Numbered from the stretch's first letter, positions 36,691-45,274 are shown. The stretch is DNA of 64,000 nucleotides from Caldilineaceae bacterium (GCA_026645575.1 JAPKMW010000010.1:104473-168472), one strand, 5' to 3'. The notes: generated from the letters alone by a model not told the origin. Numbers and translations are program-made.

Positions 36691-37770
36691 ATGCCATCCA
36701 TCTATTCTGGGGCCGTTGCTCCTCTGCCTAATGTCGATCAACTCTTTGACCGCATCGGCTGGCAGATCGACCAACTGATGTCCATTGACACGCGCGGCAA
36801 GGGCCATATCCCCGCGCTTTACCAAGCCGCCGTGACTCAGGTCAACGCACCCTTAGCCATGACGGCGGCGCGGCGGTTGCGGGAAGTGATTGCGCCGGGG
36901 GATGTCGTCGGCATCATCACCGGTTTTCCCTCGCGTTCCTTTCTAGGGCGCGGCATCACCGAAACCGATGGGCCGGTCGGCGCGGTCTATCTGGCGCGGG
37001 TGTTGGATGAGGTGCTGAATGCTGTGCCGGTGATCATCACAGATGCGGAACTACAGCGCTATTGCGCCAAACCCAGTTACAACGCCGGCTTGCTAGTGAC
37101 AACGCTGGAACAGGCTTTGCTGGCGAAACGGGGACGGGTCAAGGCGGCGGCGGTCAGCTTTCTCGATTGCCCAGTCGATGATCAGGAAGCGCACACCGTG
37201 GCCGAACGCTTTTTGCGCGAAGTCCGACCCAAAGCGTTGATCGCCGTCGAAATGCCTGGTAAAGCCGCCGACGGTTTTGCCCACACGGCCAGCGGGCGCG
37301 CCATTGTCGATGAACATCTAGCCAAAGCCGATCACTTTTTTGACCTGGCCCCGGCTCACGGCGTCCTACGCATCGGCCTGGGCGACGGCGGCAATGAATT
37401 GGGTATGGGCAACATCCGTGATACGCTGGCTCGTCTCTCGCCGCTGGGTGAAACCATTGCTGCGGTGGGTGAATCAGATGTGCCGGTGGTGGGGGCGAGT
37501 TCCAACTGGGCGGCTTATGCCATTGGCGTCTGTCTGGAAGCGCTCAGTGGCGCGACCCGTGTCAACCGCGCCATTGACTTGGCCGGCATCATCCGCCGCT
37601 GCGCCGAAGAGGGCGCTATCGACGGTATCAGTTCCCGCCCGGAAGCCAAAGTCGATGGTACGCCGATCTCCATGAACCTGGGGCTGATCGAAATGATGTG
37701 TTGGGTGGTCGATGTGGCGCTGGCGGAGGTGGGGCAGGGGTGGCTGCATAGTGACAAGGTGACAGGGTGA
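36691..37770 (+). CDS. D-glutamate cyclase-like protein (DUF4392)
   Basis: This 359-residue protein resembles DUF4392, the family of D-glutamate cyclase, which converts D-glutamate to 5-oxo-D-proline. Conserved-looking stretches are GIITGFPSRSF, ETDGPVGAVYLAR, EMPGKAADG, IGLGDGGNELGMGNI and SNWAAYAIGVCLEAL. The start is uncertain: ATG 36691 follows AGAAGG very closely, and an in-frame TTG lies at 36667. The final residues SDKVTG are encoded by the GTGACAAGGTGACAGG repeat that follows, so the natural stop seems to have been replaced by repeat sequence. Confidence 0.8.
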   Translation: MPSIYSGAVAPLPNVDQLFDRIGWQIDQLMSIDTRGKGHIPALYQAAVTQVNAPLAMTAARRLREVIAPGDVVGIITGFPSRSFLGRGITETDGPVGAVYLARVLDEVLNAVPVIITDAELQRYCAKPSYNAGLLVTTLEQALLAKRGRVKAAAVSFLDCPVDDQEAHTVAERFLREVRPKALIAVEMPGKAADGFAHTASGRAIVDEHLAKADHFFDLAPAHGVLRIGLGDGGNELGMGNIRDTLARLSPLGETIAAVGESDVPVVGASSNWAAYAIGVCLEALSGATRVNRAIDLAGIIRRCAEEGAIDGISSRPEAKVDGTPISMNLGLIEMMCWVVDVALAEVGQGWLHSDKVTG

Positions 37771-37830
37771 CAGGGTGACAGGGGAAGGGGAAACAAGAAG
37801 ACAGAAGACAAGAAGATAGAAGGCAGAACG
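37752..37830. repeat. GTGACAGG and GAAGACA tandem repeats
   Basis: Four GTGACAGG-type octamers (GTGACAAG then three GTGACAGG) lead into GAAGACA-type heptads. The block starts inside the 3' end of the glutamate cyclase gene and runs to the FGGY kinase start. The heptad part is related to the repeats at 26.84 kb. Confidence 0.75.
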
Positions 37831-37847
37831 TGGGAAGAAGCGGCGGG

Positions 37848-39308
37848 ATGGGCGAGGCGTTGTTTTTGGGATTGGATTTGGGGACGACCAATGCGAAGGC
37901 GGCGGCGTATGATGGGTTGGGGCGGTTGGTGGGGGAAGGAACGGCGCCGTATCCAACGGCTTATCCGCAACCAGGCTGGGCAGAGCAGCGACCGGCGGAT
38001 TGGCAAAAGGCGCTGACAGCGGCAATCGCAGCCTTGATGGCGGTACTGGGGGACCGAAAAGCCGATTTGGTTGCCATTGGGTTGTCGGCGCATGGGCCGG
38101 GCGTGGTCTTGGTGGATGAGCGGGGCCAGCCGCTGCTGGAGACCAGCCCGACCTGGCAGGATACCCGCTGTCTGGCGCAGGGACAGTGGTTGATCGAGCA
38201 GGTCGGTCTGGGCTGGGCCGGCCAGGGCATGGCGGATAACAGTTTCCCGCCCAAGTTGCGCTGGATTATTGAGCATCACCCGGAAGTCGCCCGGCGCGCC
38301 CGGTATGCCTTGGGGGTGAAAGATTTTCTCGTTCACTGGTTGACCGGCGAATTTGCCACGGAGCCAACGACCACCTCCGGTGGCGCAAGCTGGTGGCCGC
38401 CGGTCTTTGATGCCTGTGACTGGCCGCTGGATCGGCTGCCGACGATTGCGCCTTCCACTGCCATCATTGGCAAGGTGCGAGCCGCACTGGCCGAGCAACT
38501 GGGGTTGCCGAGTGCGCTGCCAGTGGTCATGGGGATCAGTGACGGCGCGTCGGCAACGCTGTCGATGGGCGCCATCCAGCCCGGTGACATGGTCTTGACA
38601 CTGGCAACCGCCGGGGTGATCCGCACCGTCTTGGCAAAGCCCTTGGCCCCCGAAACCAGACTCACACACAATCTCTTTTACTGGCCCTATGTCAACGACC
38701 AGTGGATTGCCGGTGGTCAACTCAAAGTGGCGGCGAGTGCGTTGGAGTGGTTTGCGCGTAGTCATGCAGAGGCATCACTTGACACGCTTCTCGTCGCTGC
38801 TGAGCAAAGCCCGCCAGGTAGCAACGGCGTCTGCTTTGTGCCGTATTTGATGGGGCGGGGGAGTCCTCATCCTGACCCCGCGGCAACCGGCGCTTTTCTG
38901 GGGCTGACGCTCAATCACCAACGGGGTGATCTAGCGCGGGCGGTGTTGGAAGGGGTGGCCTACGAGTTTCGCACGTTGCTGGATGAACTGGTCGGGTTAG
39001 GGCAGCCCTGCCCGGCTCTGCGCATCAGTGGCGGCGGGACACGGAGCGCTCTCTGGCGGCAGATTCTGGCTGGGGTGTTGGCGCGCCCCTTGACCCATTA
39101 TGCCGCCGACTCGACGCTGGGGGCAGCCATCATGGCGGCGGTGGGGAGCGGTTATCATGCCACGTTGGCTGACGCTGTAACGCAGATGGTTTACCCGGCT
39201 GAGACAACTTTGGCGTCGCCGGAGCAGGTTGATGCCTATGCGGGCGCTTATGAAGGATATGTCCAGTGGCGGGAACGATTGTATCCGAACCTGGCTGCCT
39301 TGAAATAA
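37848..39308 (+). CDS. FGGY carbohydrate kinase (xylulokinase-like)
   Basis: This 486-residue sugar kinase opens with the phosphate-1 motif LGLDLGTTNAKAAAYD and has WAEQRPADW, the catalytic-region Asp in GISDGASATLSMGA, and the adenosine motif LRISGGGTRSALWRQILAGVL. Its closest relatives by pattern are xylulokinases, but the substrate within FGGY kinases cannot be fixed by eye. ATG 37848 is chosen over GTG 37830, which lies against the repeat tract. Upstream is the glutamate cyclase gene on the same strand. Confidence 0.88.
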   Translation: MGEALFLGLDLGTTNAKAAAYDGLGRLVGEGTAPYPTAYPQPGWAEQRPADWQKALTAAIAALMAVLGDRKADLVAIGLSAHGPGVVLVDERGQPLLETSPTWQDTRCLAQGQWLIEQVGLGWAGQGMADNSFPPKLRWIIEHHPEVARRARYALGVKDFLVHWLTGEFATEPTTTSGGASWWPPVFDACDWPLDRLPTIAPSTAIIGKVRAALAEQLGLPSALPVVMGISDGASATLSMGAIQPGDMVLTLATAGVIRTVLAKPLAPETRLTHNLFYWPYVNDQWIAGGQLKVAASALEWFARSHAEASLDTLLVAAEQSPPGSNGVCFVPYLMGRGSPHPDPAATGAFLGLTLNHQRGDLARAVLEGVAYEFRTLLDELVGLGQPCPALRISGGGTRSALWRQILAGVLARPLTHYAADSTLGAAIMAAVGSGYHATLADAVTQMVYPAETTLASPEQVDAYAGAYEGYVQWRERLYPNLAALK

Positions 39309-39329
39309 ATTTCGGGCTGAAAACCAAAG

Positions 39330-39380
39330 TCGGCTCAAGCCGACTAGTCTATCGTCGCCAGCCGGCTTGAGCCGACAACG
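39330..39380. repeat. GTCGGCTCAAGCCGAC inverted repeat
   Basis: GTCGGCTCAAGCCGAC is itself palindromic and is followed 20 bases later by a second similar unit, CCGGCTTGAGCCGAC. It lies between the convergent FGGY kinase and HEPN genes and may serve as a terminator or REP-like element. Confidence 0.6.
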
Positions 39381-39401
39381 GCTGTGTGATGAAGTAGAAT
39401 C

Positions 39402-39806
39402 CTAACGTTTCTTCGTCGCATTCAACAGATCGATGATTGATAGAGCCTTGCGGGCCATATCAAGCGCCTGTTGCGACGCAAGTTGCGCATCGCGGGTTAC
39501 AATGTCACGCTCGCTAATCACATAGTCGGCTCCGATGCGTAGTTGATATAAATCGCGTAACAGCAGACTCAATTGTCTGGCTACCCTGCCGCGATCAGCA
39601 AAAAAGGTACGCACGCGATAATGATCACTGGCGGAAGCTGTTGATTGGACACCAAGGGTAACGGCAAGTTCTGCCGCCTGATGGTAGACGGCATAGTAGG
39701 CACGACTGATGACAGAGCGGTATAAGGCTTGTGGGTAACGGCTGCTATCTGGATTATTGGCCCATTCGGTTGCCAGTGCTAAATATTCGTTCCACTCGAA
39801 GCTCAT
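39402..39806 (-). CDS. HEPN-domain protein
   Basis: This 134-residue all-helical protein carries the HEPN signature RxxxxxxH as RAYYAVYH near residue 35, within RSVISRAYYAVYHQAAELA. HEPN proteins are frequently ribonuclease toxins or RNA-binding partners. It overlaps the upstream gene by four bases, the arrangement of a toxin-antitoxin pair. The partner does not look like a standard MNT nucleotidyltransferase antitoxin, so toxin status is inferred only. Confidence 0.7.
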   Translation of the reverse strand: MSFEWNEYLALATEWANNPDSSRYPQALYRSVISRAYYAVYHQAAELAVTLGVQSTASASDHYRVRTFFADRGRVARQLSLLLRDLYQLRIGADYVISERDIVTRDAQLASQQALDMARKALSIIDLLNATKKR

Positions 39807-40216
39807 GGCCGCCCACCTAAATTATAGCTTAGAAGTTCACCCACAATAGCTAAACGCTCACCAAACCAGACATCATTCAATTCCATGAGCCGATCCACCG
39901 CTTCACTGATAGGTAAATCTGTTTGAATCCAGGCGATTAAATACTCAAGCCCCACTTCCGGATCGCGCTGGAGGTGGAGCATGATTGGTGTTTCTTCACC
40001 AAAAATAACTGTAACGACGGCGCGTCCTTCTTCTAAAACGGAGATCAATTGACTGTGCTGGCGTAAAAAGGCAAAGACACGCGCTTCATCAGGAATCCGG
40101 TATTGCTCTTTTAAGTCAGCAAAGCGATCATGGTAGATCGTATTTAGTCGCTTTTGTACCACTTCTTGCCTGGGATTGGCCGGCGCTATAACTGGCATTT
40201 CTACAACCATCGTCAT
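39803..40216 (-). CDS. hypothetical partner of HEPN protein
   Basis: This 137-residue protein starts at ATG 40216 with GGAGGTAGG directly upstream; the longer ORF start at 40231 overlaps that site. It has no clear nucleotidyltransferase GSxxxG motif. A C-terminal stretch (EYLIAWIQTDLPISEAVDRL and following) is helical and acidic. The 4-base overlap with the HEPN gene indicates coupling; it may neutralise or cooperate with the HEPN protein. Family not recognised. Confidence 0.55.
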   Translation of the reverse strand: MTMVVEMPVIAPANPRQEVVQKRLNTIYHDRFADLKEQYRIPDEARVFAFLRQHSQLISVLEEGRAVVTVIFGEETPIMLHLQRDPEVGLEYLIAWIQTDLPISEAVDRLMELNDVWFGERLAIVGELLSYNLGGRP

Positions 40217-40298
40217 GCCTACCTCCTCCAAAAGAAAAATACCGCTCAGTAATATTGGCTGCCGCAGTTCAAGTAATCGCAGTCAGTATAACACAACT

Positions 40299-40790
40299 TT
40301 ACTGTTGACGCTCCAATTGAAGCGCCAGATTCAACAAGATTTCTGCTTTGGGATCGGTGCGCCCCCAGAACAAGGTGTCGAGAAACGCCTCTGGTGCGAC
40401 CAACTTGCGCACACCGATCTCATGTTGGGGTGTGAAGGTTTCGTCCAGGGTGATGCGGCACCAGTAGAAGGTGTGATACTCGTCGGCGCCGGTGGTGTCG
40501 GTCACATGCTGCACGCCGATGGGGCTGCTAATATGCAGGGTGGCCGCCGCTTCTTCCAAAAGCTCACGCACCAACGCCGCTTCCGGTGTTTCCCCAGCCT
40601 CCACTCCGCCGCCAGGTAGCCAGTAGTCGTGATCATCCGGGCCACTACTGACGAGTAGCAGCTTCTTATCCGGTGTAAAGGCCAAGGCATAGACACGCGC
40701 CGGCTCGACATTAACGTTGCCAAGCCAGGTAAAGGTAATGGTTCGACCATTGGAAGTCCAGTGGTTGACCAAGGGGGCGCTGCGTTCCAT
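40299..40790 (-). CDS. NUDIX hydrolase
   Basis: This 163-residue protein has a complete Nudix box, GGGVEAGETPEAALVRELLE followed by E-A-A, in the normal position (about residues 61-83). Nudix enzymes hydrolyse nucleoside diphosphates linked to another group; the substrate is not predictable. An N-terminal strand region (TITFTWLGNVNVEPARVYALAF) suits the fold. It stands alone on the minus strand. Confidence 0.9.
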   Translation of the reverse strand: MERSAPLVNHWTSNGRTITFTWLGNVNVEPARVYALAFTPDKKLLLVSSGPDDHDYWLPGGGVEAGETPEAALVRELLEEAAATLHISSPIGVQHVTDTTGADEYHTFYWCRITLDETFTPQHEIGVRKLVAPEAFLDTLFWGRTDPKAEILLNLALQLERQQ

Positions 40791-40863
40791 AAAGCTACCT
40801 CCGTGTCTTATGCTTGAACAAAGTGGTGAATAGAACTTTAAGTCTGTTAGTATACTATTGTTC

Positions 40864-41016
40864 TGTCAAAGAAGTCATGATAGGTTGGTTCACACCGACC
40901 GACCTGTGCTTTTGTCCCGTAGGGACGGCTGAGTTTAGAGAGGAGAAGTTGATGATATCCTGTCTAAACTCAAGCGTCCCGATGGGACGGATCAACCGAT
41001 CATGACTTCTTTGACA
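40864..41016. repeat. large nested inverted repeat, copy 3 of the GTCCCGTAGGGACG family
   Basis: The outer arms TGTCAAAGAAGTCATGAT (40864-40881) and its exact inverse (40999-41016) enclose a copy of the inner pair: GTCCCGTAGGGACGGCTGAG with TTTAG on the left, CTAAACTCAAGCGTCCC on the right. The whole 153 bases can fold into one long hairpin. Position between NUDIX and phosphatase genes. Confidence 0.75.
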
Positions 41017-41039
41017 AAACACTATGCCCGTTTCGCTAC

Positions 41040-41648
41040 TTATGGCTTGTGACCATCCCAATCGATACAGTTGATTCCCGCCGGCGTGACCAAAGCGCGT
41101 ACACAAGCACAATTGCGCAGCGGATGTTGACGCACAAAGACCCGGTCGATATTGTCTAGCACCTGTGGTAACATGTGGTGGAGCAGACTGCCGTGACTGA
41201 TAAGCAGGATGGCTTCGGTGCGATCACCATGCTGGGCGATCAACTGTTTGACAAAAGGTACAAAGCGGCGTTCCATGTCCAGAAAATTCTCGCCGCCGGG
41301 GATTCGTTGCGCGTAGTCATTGTCAGACCAAGCCGCGATTATCGCTTCGTGGGCGGCCCAGGCTTCAGCCGTCCCCAAGCCCTCCATGATGCCACAGTCG
41401 AACTCGCGCAGGGCATCGTGAACGCTGAACGGAAGGCCAAGCTGTTCACTGATGATCTGGGCTGTCTGTTGGGCGCGCAAGATCGGGCTGGCATAGATCG
41501 CAATGATGTCGTCTGCGGCCAGTTGTTCGGCAAGGGCGATGGCCTGGGCGCGTCCCTTCGCCGTCAGTGGATGGGGTAAGTCCCGGTTGGAGATAATGCG
41601 CTCGATATTGGCCTGACTCTCACCGTGGCGGGTGAAGATAAGTTTCAT
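41040..41648 (-). CDS. histidine phosphatase family protein
   Basis: This 202-residue phosphoglycerate-mutase-like phosphatase starts with the catalytic motif FTRHGESQAN (His near residue 8). It has the second-His region ILLISHGSLLHHML and a Glu in the LREFDCGIMEGL segment, which together form the active site. Likely a small-molecule phosphatase; the substrate is unknown. It is divergent from the amidohydrolase gene across 32 bases. Confidence 0.9.
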   Translation of the reverse strand: MKLIFTRHGESQANIERIISNRDLPHPLTAKGRAQAIALAEQLAADDIIAIYASPILRAQQTAQIISEQLGLPFSVHDALREFDCGIMEGLGTAEAWAAHEAIIAAWSDNDYAQRIPGGENFLDMERRFVPFVKQLIAQHGDRTEAILLISHGSLLHHMLPQVLDNIDRVFVRQHPLRNCACVRALVTPAGINCIDWDGHKP

Positions 41649-41680
41649 GGTGTTACTCCTGGAAAGAAGGGCGGGTTTCT

Positions 41681-42877
41681 ATGACAGAAAGCTACTTGTT
41701 ACATAATGTGCGTCCAATGGGTGGCGCGCCGGTGGATCTATTGATTGAAGCGGGCCGAATTGCACAAATCGCGTCAACCATTGTGGCCGATCCGACCATC
41801 AAACGGCTGGATGGGCAGAATCAACTCCTGCTACCCGGTCTGGTCAATGCCCACGCGCATATTGACAAAAATCTGCTTGGCCTCCCCTGGCACAAAAACC
41901 AGACGCCGGAACCACGTCGGATTCGGGATTATGTGGACAATGAGCGGCGCTTACGTCGTGAACTTGGCCTTTCAACCCGTGTCCAGTCAGCGCGGGAAGT
42001 GTGTTCTGCCATCGCCGCCGGCGTCACCCACATCCGCACCCATGTCGATGTGGACACTGACGCTGGACTGGCCCATATCGAGGGTGTGTTGGCGACACGG
42101 GAAGAATGCAAAGACGCGTTGACTATGCAAGTGGTCGCCTTTCCCCAGAGCGGCATGTTGGTGCGACCCGGCACCGTCGAACTGTTGGAAGCAGCCATCA
42201 AACTGGGTGCTGAGTGCATCGGCGGTCTCGACCCGTCCACGGTGGATCGCGACCCGGTGCGCCATCTCGACATTGTCTTTGGCATTGCCGAGCGGTATGG
42301 CGTCGAAGTGGACATCCACTTGCATGAACCGGGAACGCTGGGCGCCTTTGCCGTGGAACTGATTGCCGAACGGACGCGCGCGCTGGGATTACAAGGCCGC
42401 GTCACGATCAGTCATGTCTTCTGCCTGGGCATGATCGATGACGCCTATCTCAACCGGTTGATCGAGCTGCTGCTGGAGAATCGCATCAACATCATGTCGC
42501 TAGGGTCGGGCGTCTCGGCGTTCCCGCCGCTCCAACGGCTCCATGCAGCCGGCGTCACCCTCTGTACCGGTAGCGATGGTGTACGCGACACCTGGGGGCC
42601 CTACAATAGCTTTGATATGTTGGATCGCGTGAAGTTTCTTGGCTATCGTTGTGGCTTCCGCAAAGATGAAGAGGTGGAATTCCTCTTGTCCATTGCGACC
42701 CACGGTGGCGCCAAAGTCATGAGCGATACAGATTACGGGCTGGCGGTCGGCTGTCGCGCTGATCTCGTCGTCGTGCCGGGTGATACGCCAACGCAAGCCG
42801 TCATCGAGCTGCCGCCGCGCACTTATGTCTTCAAAGCAGGGCGGTTGGTGACAGCTAGTGGGAACTGTCTGGTTTAA
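41681..42877 (+). CDS. amidohydrolase-superfamily deaminase-like protein
   Basis: This 398-residue metal-dependent hydrolase shows LPGLVNAHAHIDKNLLG (metal-binding HxH), THVDVDTDAGLAHIEG, a central EVDIHLHEPG and ISHVFCLG with further metal His, and the catalytic Asp in LCTGSDGVRDTWGPYN. These are the features of the cytosine deaminase-like branch. The exact substrate is not predictable. A 30-bp palindrome follows its stop codon. Confidence 0.88.
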   Translation: MTESYLLHNVRPMGGAPVDLLIEAGRIAQIASTIVADPTIKRLDGQNQLLLPGLVNAHAHIDKNLLGLPWHKNQTPEPRRIRDYVDNERRLRRELGLSTRVQSAREVCSAIAAGVTHIRTHVDVDTDAGLAHIEGVLATREECKDALTMQVVAFPQSGMLVRPGTVELLEAAIKLGAECIGGLDPSTVDRDPVRHLDIVFGIAERYGVEVDIHLHEPGTLGAFAVELIAERTRALGLQGRVTISHVFCLGMIDDAYLNRLIELLLENRINIMSLGSGVSAFPPLQRLHAAGVTLCTGSDGVRDTWGPYNSFDMLDRVKFLGYRCGFRKDEEVEFLLSIATHGGAKVMSDTDYGLAVGCRADLVVVPGDTPTQAVIELPPRTYVFKAGRLVTASGNCLV

Positions 42878-42891
42878 GCTTATCCACGGCC

Positions 42892-42962
42892 ATATCACCG
42901 CGAATCATGGGATTTGCGAATCATTACAGATTATTCGCAAATCCCATGATTCGCGGTGATAT
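42892..42962. terminator. 30-bp perfect palindrome between convergent genes
   Basis: Bases 42892-42921 are the exact reverse complement of 42933-42962, with an 11-base loop. It is placed between the amidohydrolase (+) and the P-loop kinase (-) and would act as a strong bidirectional stem; no long T tract is present. The arms carry the internally repeated GCGAATCATGGGATTTGCGA. Confidence 0.65.
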
Positions 42963-42990
42963 TCGGGACATTCCAAGCGCAAGAGCAACT

Positions 42991-43527
42991 TTACAGCACA
43001 GCCGCGTCCTCGATGCGCGTCAGAATCAGATCAACCGTCTCTGCGACGCTCAATGTCGAACTATCCAGCCACAGCCCGATAGGTGGCGTCTCTTCACGCA
43101 ACACCCGGTCAAAATCGAAAATTTCCGCTTCAGTGCCATACCCGCGTTTACCCCGCCCCGCCTCCCGCGTCGCCACCACCGCCGGATCAGGACAAAGCAC
43201 CACCACATAGAGCGGATGACGCCGCAACGTGTCGACAATGTCGGCTAAAGTCTGGGCGATAATAATGTCCTGGTAGACCACCGTGAAGCCGCCGGCCAAA
43301 TACATCTCGGCCACCGTCGTCGCAATGTCGTAGCGCAGGTTGAGTTGCGCCAACGCTTCGTCGGAAAGCTCAAAGCCCATCGCGACGCGCCCATTGACGA
43401 TCAAACGGCGGAAGAGGTCGCCCCGCAAATGGACGCTCTTGGGTAGCCGTTCTGCCAACGCCTGGGCGACAGTCGATTTGCCGGACGCCATGACGCCAGT
43501 GATCAACATAATTGATGGTTGTTGCAT
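42991..43527 (-). CDS. P-loop kinase/phosphotransferase
   Basis: This 178-residue protein has Walker A GVMASGKSTVAQ, and the RGDLFRRLI and GGFTVVYQDII segments seen in small nucleotide-binding kinases such as chloramphenicol phosphotransferase-like and shikimate-kinase-like proteins. The ATG at 43527 gives the P-loop at the expected position; the longer ORF to 43620 lies within the broken VapC. The phosphorylated substrate is unknown. Confidence 0.75.
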   Translation of the reverse strand: MQQPSIMLITGVMASGKSTVAQALAERLPKSVHLRGDLFRRLIVNGRVAMGFELSDEALAQLNLRYDIATTVAEMYLAGGFTVVYQDIIIAQTLADIVDTLRRHPLYVVVLCPDPAVVATREAGRGKRGYGTEAEIFDFDRVLREETPPIGLWLDSSTLSVAETVDLILTRIEDAAVL

Positions 43528-43532
43528 AAGCA

Positions 43533-43652
43533 CTATTGTAGAAGTTTTACCGGATATGTATTGAAGTTTAATGCTTTTGCAATGGTAGCTGGCAGGCGAT
43601 GGCTTTCTAAAATCATCCATAGAAATACATGCAGGTCTAGTAATAGCTTCAT
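43533..43652 (-). pseudogene. truncated VapC (PIN-domain) toxin remnant
   Basis: A 39-codon frame starts at 43652, overlapping the antitoxin stop by four bases. MKLLLDLHVFLWMILESHRL matches the N-terminus of VapC-type PIN proteins, including the first acidic residue (Asp6). It then runs into unrelated codons and stops, so about 90 residues and the remaining active-site acids are gone. The P-loop kinase gene begins six bases further on. The antitoxin gene upstream is intact. Confidence 0.75.
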
Positions 43653-44038
43653 TGCTGTAAACTCATTCCATATTCATCAGTTTCAGATCCATAGAATAAA
43701 TCGATAATTTCATCTGATAAAGGTGCATCATAATCATCGGCTAGATGAACCATGCCTTTATATAAATCATAAAGTGGCGGGCCTCCTGGTTGATAAGCCC
43801 GTAGCCGTTCACAATTTTGGCGATATGCCCGCAATTGTTCATCGGTAAAGTTGCTGGTATCCATCGTTAGGAAATGACGCACCGCCTGATCGATCTTATT
43901 TTCAGCCTGATGAGACCCGTTGGTTGCGGTTGCTTTGGATAAGATAATGACTTCCACTTCGTCATCAGTAAAATTAGCAGGTAACTGAATGGTGAGCAGA
44001 CCATTAGTTGGTTTGTGAAATTCACGAAGCACTTGCAT
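43649..44038 (-). CDS. VapB-like (DUF2281-type) antitoxin, orphaned
   Basis: This 129-residue protein starts at ATG 44038. An N-terminal strand region (LLTIQLPANFTDDEVEVIIL) is DNA-binding-like. The C-terminus KGMVHLADDYDAPLSDEIIDLF has the toxin-wrapping DDFDAPL pattern of DUF2281/VapB antitoxins. The usual VapC partner directly downstream is truncated, so this antitoxin is an orphan here and may still repress its own promoter. Confidence 0.75.
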   Translation of the reverse strand: MQVLREFHKPTNGLLTIQLPANFTDDEVEVIILSKATATNGSHQAENKIDQAVRHFLTMDTSNFTDEQLRAYRQNCERLRAYQPGGPPLYDLYKGMVHLADDYDAPLSDEIIDLFYGSETDEYGMSLQQ

Positions 44039-44106
44039 CGTATGCTTCCTTTCCTGAGCTAAGAATGCAACGCCATCGTAATTATACCATCGGGTTTGAC
44101 GAATGA

Positions 44107-44616
44107 TCAATAGATCAAGGTCCCAACTACGCCAGCCAGACCCAGCAAAAGCGACACCGGCAACCGTCCGGTCATGGCCAGCCCCACACTGGCGATGACG
44201 ATCAACACACTCCCCACATCCAGCCCATTTTCTTGCAACAATCGCATGACCACCACCAGAAAAATGCTACAAACCGCCAGCCCCAACCCCCGCACAAACC
44301 CCTGCATGGCTGGATGATCGCCGACGCGCCGGTGGAGCGCTGCCACGGCCAGCACCAGTACCGGCGGCAGGCTGATCGCCAATGTCGCCAGCAGGGCGCC
44401 GCGCAGTCCATCGTTCAGATAGCCCAAACAGATGACCCAAAAACCACTGGGGCCAGGACTGATCTGCCCAATCGCCAACGCCTCGGCAAAGTGACGGTCG
44501 GTTGCCCAGCCGCGCGCCAGCAGATCAGCGTGAATGCTGGGTAGATTGCCCGTACCGCCGGTCGAAAAGAGCGACGCCTTGAGCAAAATCCAAAAGTAGG
44601 TGATTGGGTCAATCAT
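44107..44616 (-). CDS. chromate transporter, short-chain CHR subunit (second half)
   Basis: This 169-residue membrane protein has the CHR-domain motif: FSTGGTGNLPSIHADLL, then IGQISPGPSGFWV and several hydrophobic helices. Short-chain CHR proteins act as adjacent pairs to export chromate. The gene overlaps its partner by eight bases. The Pro-Gly pair in SPGPSG is the conserved family element. Confidence 0.85.
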   Translation of the reverse strand: MIDPITYFWILLKASLFSTGGTGNLPSIHADLLARGWATDRHFAEALAIGQISPGPSGFWVICLGYLNDGLRGALLATLAISLPPVLVLAVAALHRRVGDHPAMQGFVRGLGLAVCSIFLVVVMRLLQENGLDVGSVLIVIASVGLAMTGRLPVSLLLGLAGVVGTLIY

Positions 44617-45274
44617 GGCTGGCTGCCTTCTTCTGTGCCGCGTGCTGCCACATGCTCAATGCGCCCAGCAGACCGGCGCTGATAAGAACCAGTAACACCG
44701 GCAGCTCCCAGACAACAACCGCCAACGCGCTCCCGACCAAAATGATAACACTCACGGCCAAACTGCGGCGACTTTCGTGTCGGCTGGCATTAACGAGCGG
44801 TCGCGCCATGTTATAGGTGAGCAGCAGCCCTAACCCGACCGTCGCCGGCACAATGCCATGCAACGCCGCCTGCACTACCGGCAAGTTGCGCAGGTCGGCA
44901 TAGAGCGCGATCATCACAATCGTGATTGACACACTGGGCAACAGCAGCCCCACCATCGCCACCACCGCACCCGGCAAGCCCGCCACCTGACGCCCCACCA
45001 GAATGGTCATACAGAGCAAGTTGATCCCCGGCGCCGCCTGACAGAGCGCCCAATCGCGGGAAAATTCCTCGGCGGTTAACCAGCGATAGCGGTCAACGGC
45101 GGCGCGTCGAATCAAGTAGAGCGTGGCCATGCCGCCGCCAAAAGATTGCACGCCCAAGAAGAACCAAATGCGTAGCAACGACCAGAGCGACGTCTGCCCT
45201 ATGCGCCCTGGCTCCGTCATGCGAACCGCAGCATCGCTTTGCTTTGCGGCCTGTTCACGAGTAAAATTCGCCAT
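44609..45274 (-). CDS. chromate transporter, short-chain CHR subunit (first half)
   Basis: This 221-residue membrane protein has the N-terminal CHR motif LGVQSFGGGMATLYLI followed by a cytoplasmic loop, ALCQAAPGINLLCMTILVG and further helices. Together with the overlapping downstream gene it replaces the fused two-domain ChrA. The C-terminus is basic (WQHAAQKKAASHD). The substrate may be chromate or sulphate-like anions. Confidence 0.85.
   Translation of the reverse strand: MANFTREQAAKQSDAAVRMTEPGRIGQTSLWSLLRIWFFLGVQSFGGGMATLYLIRRAAVDRYRWLTAEEFSRDWALCQAAPGINLLCMTILVGRQVAGLPGAVVAMVGLLLPSVSITIVMIALYADLRNLPVVQAALHGIVPATVGLGLLLTYNMARPLVNASRHESRRSLAVSVIILVGSALAVVVWELPVLLVLISAGLLGALSMWQHAAQKKAASHD

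Noticed and set aside
37515..38765. 416-residue minus-strand ORF
   Set aside because: Spans parts of two real plus-strand genes and the repeat between them; composition artefact.
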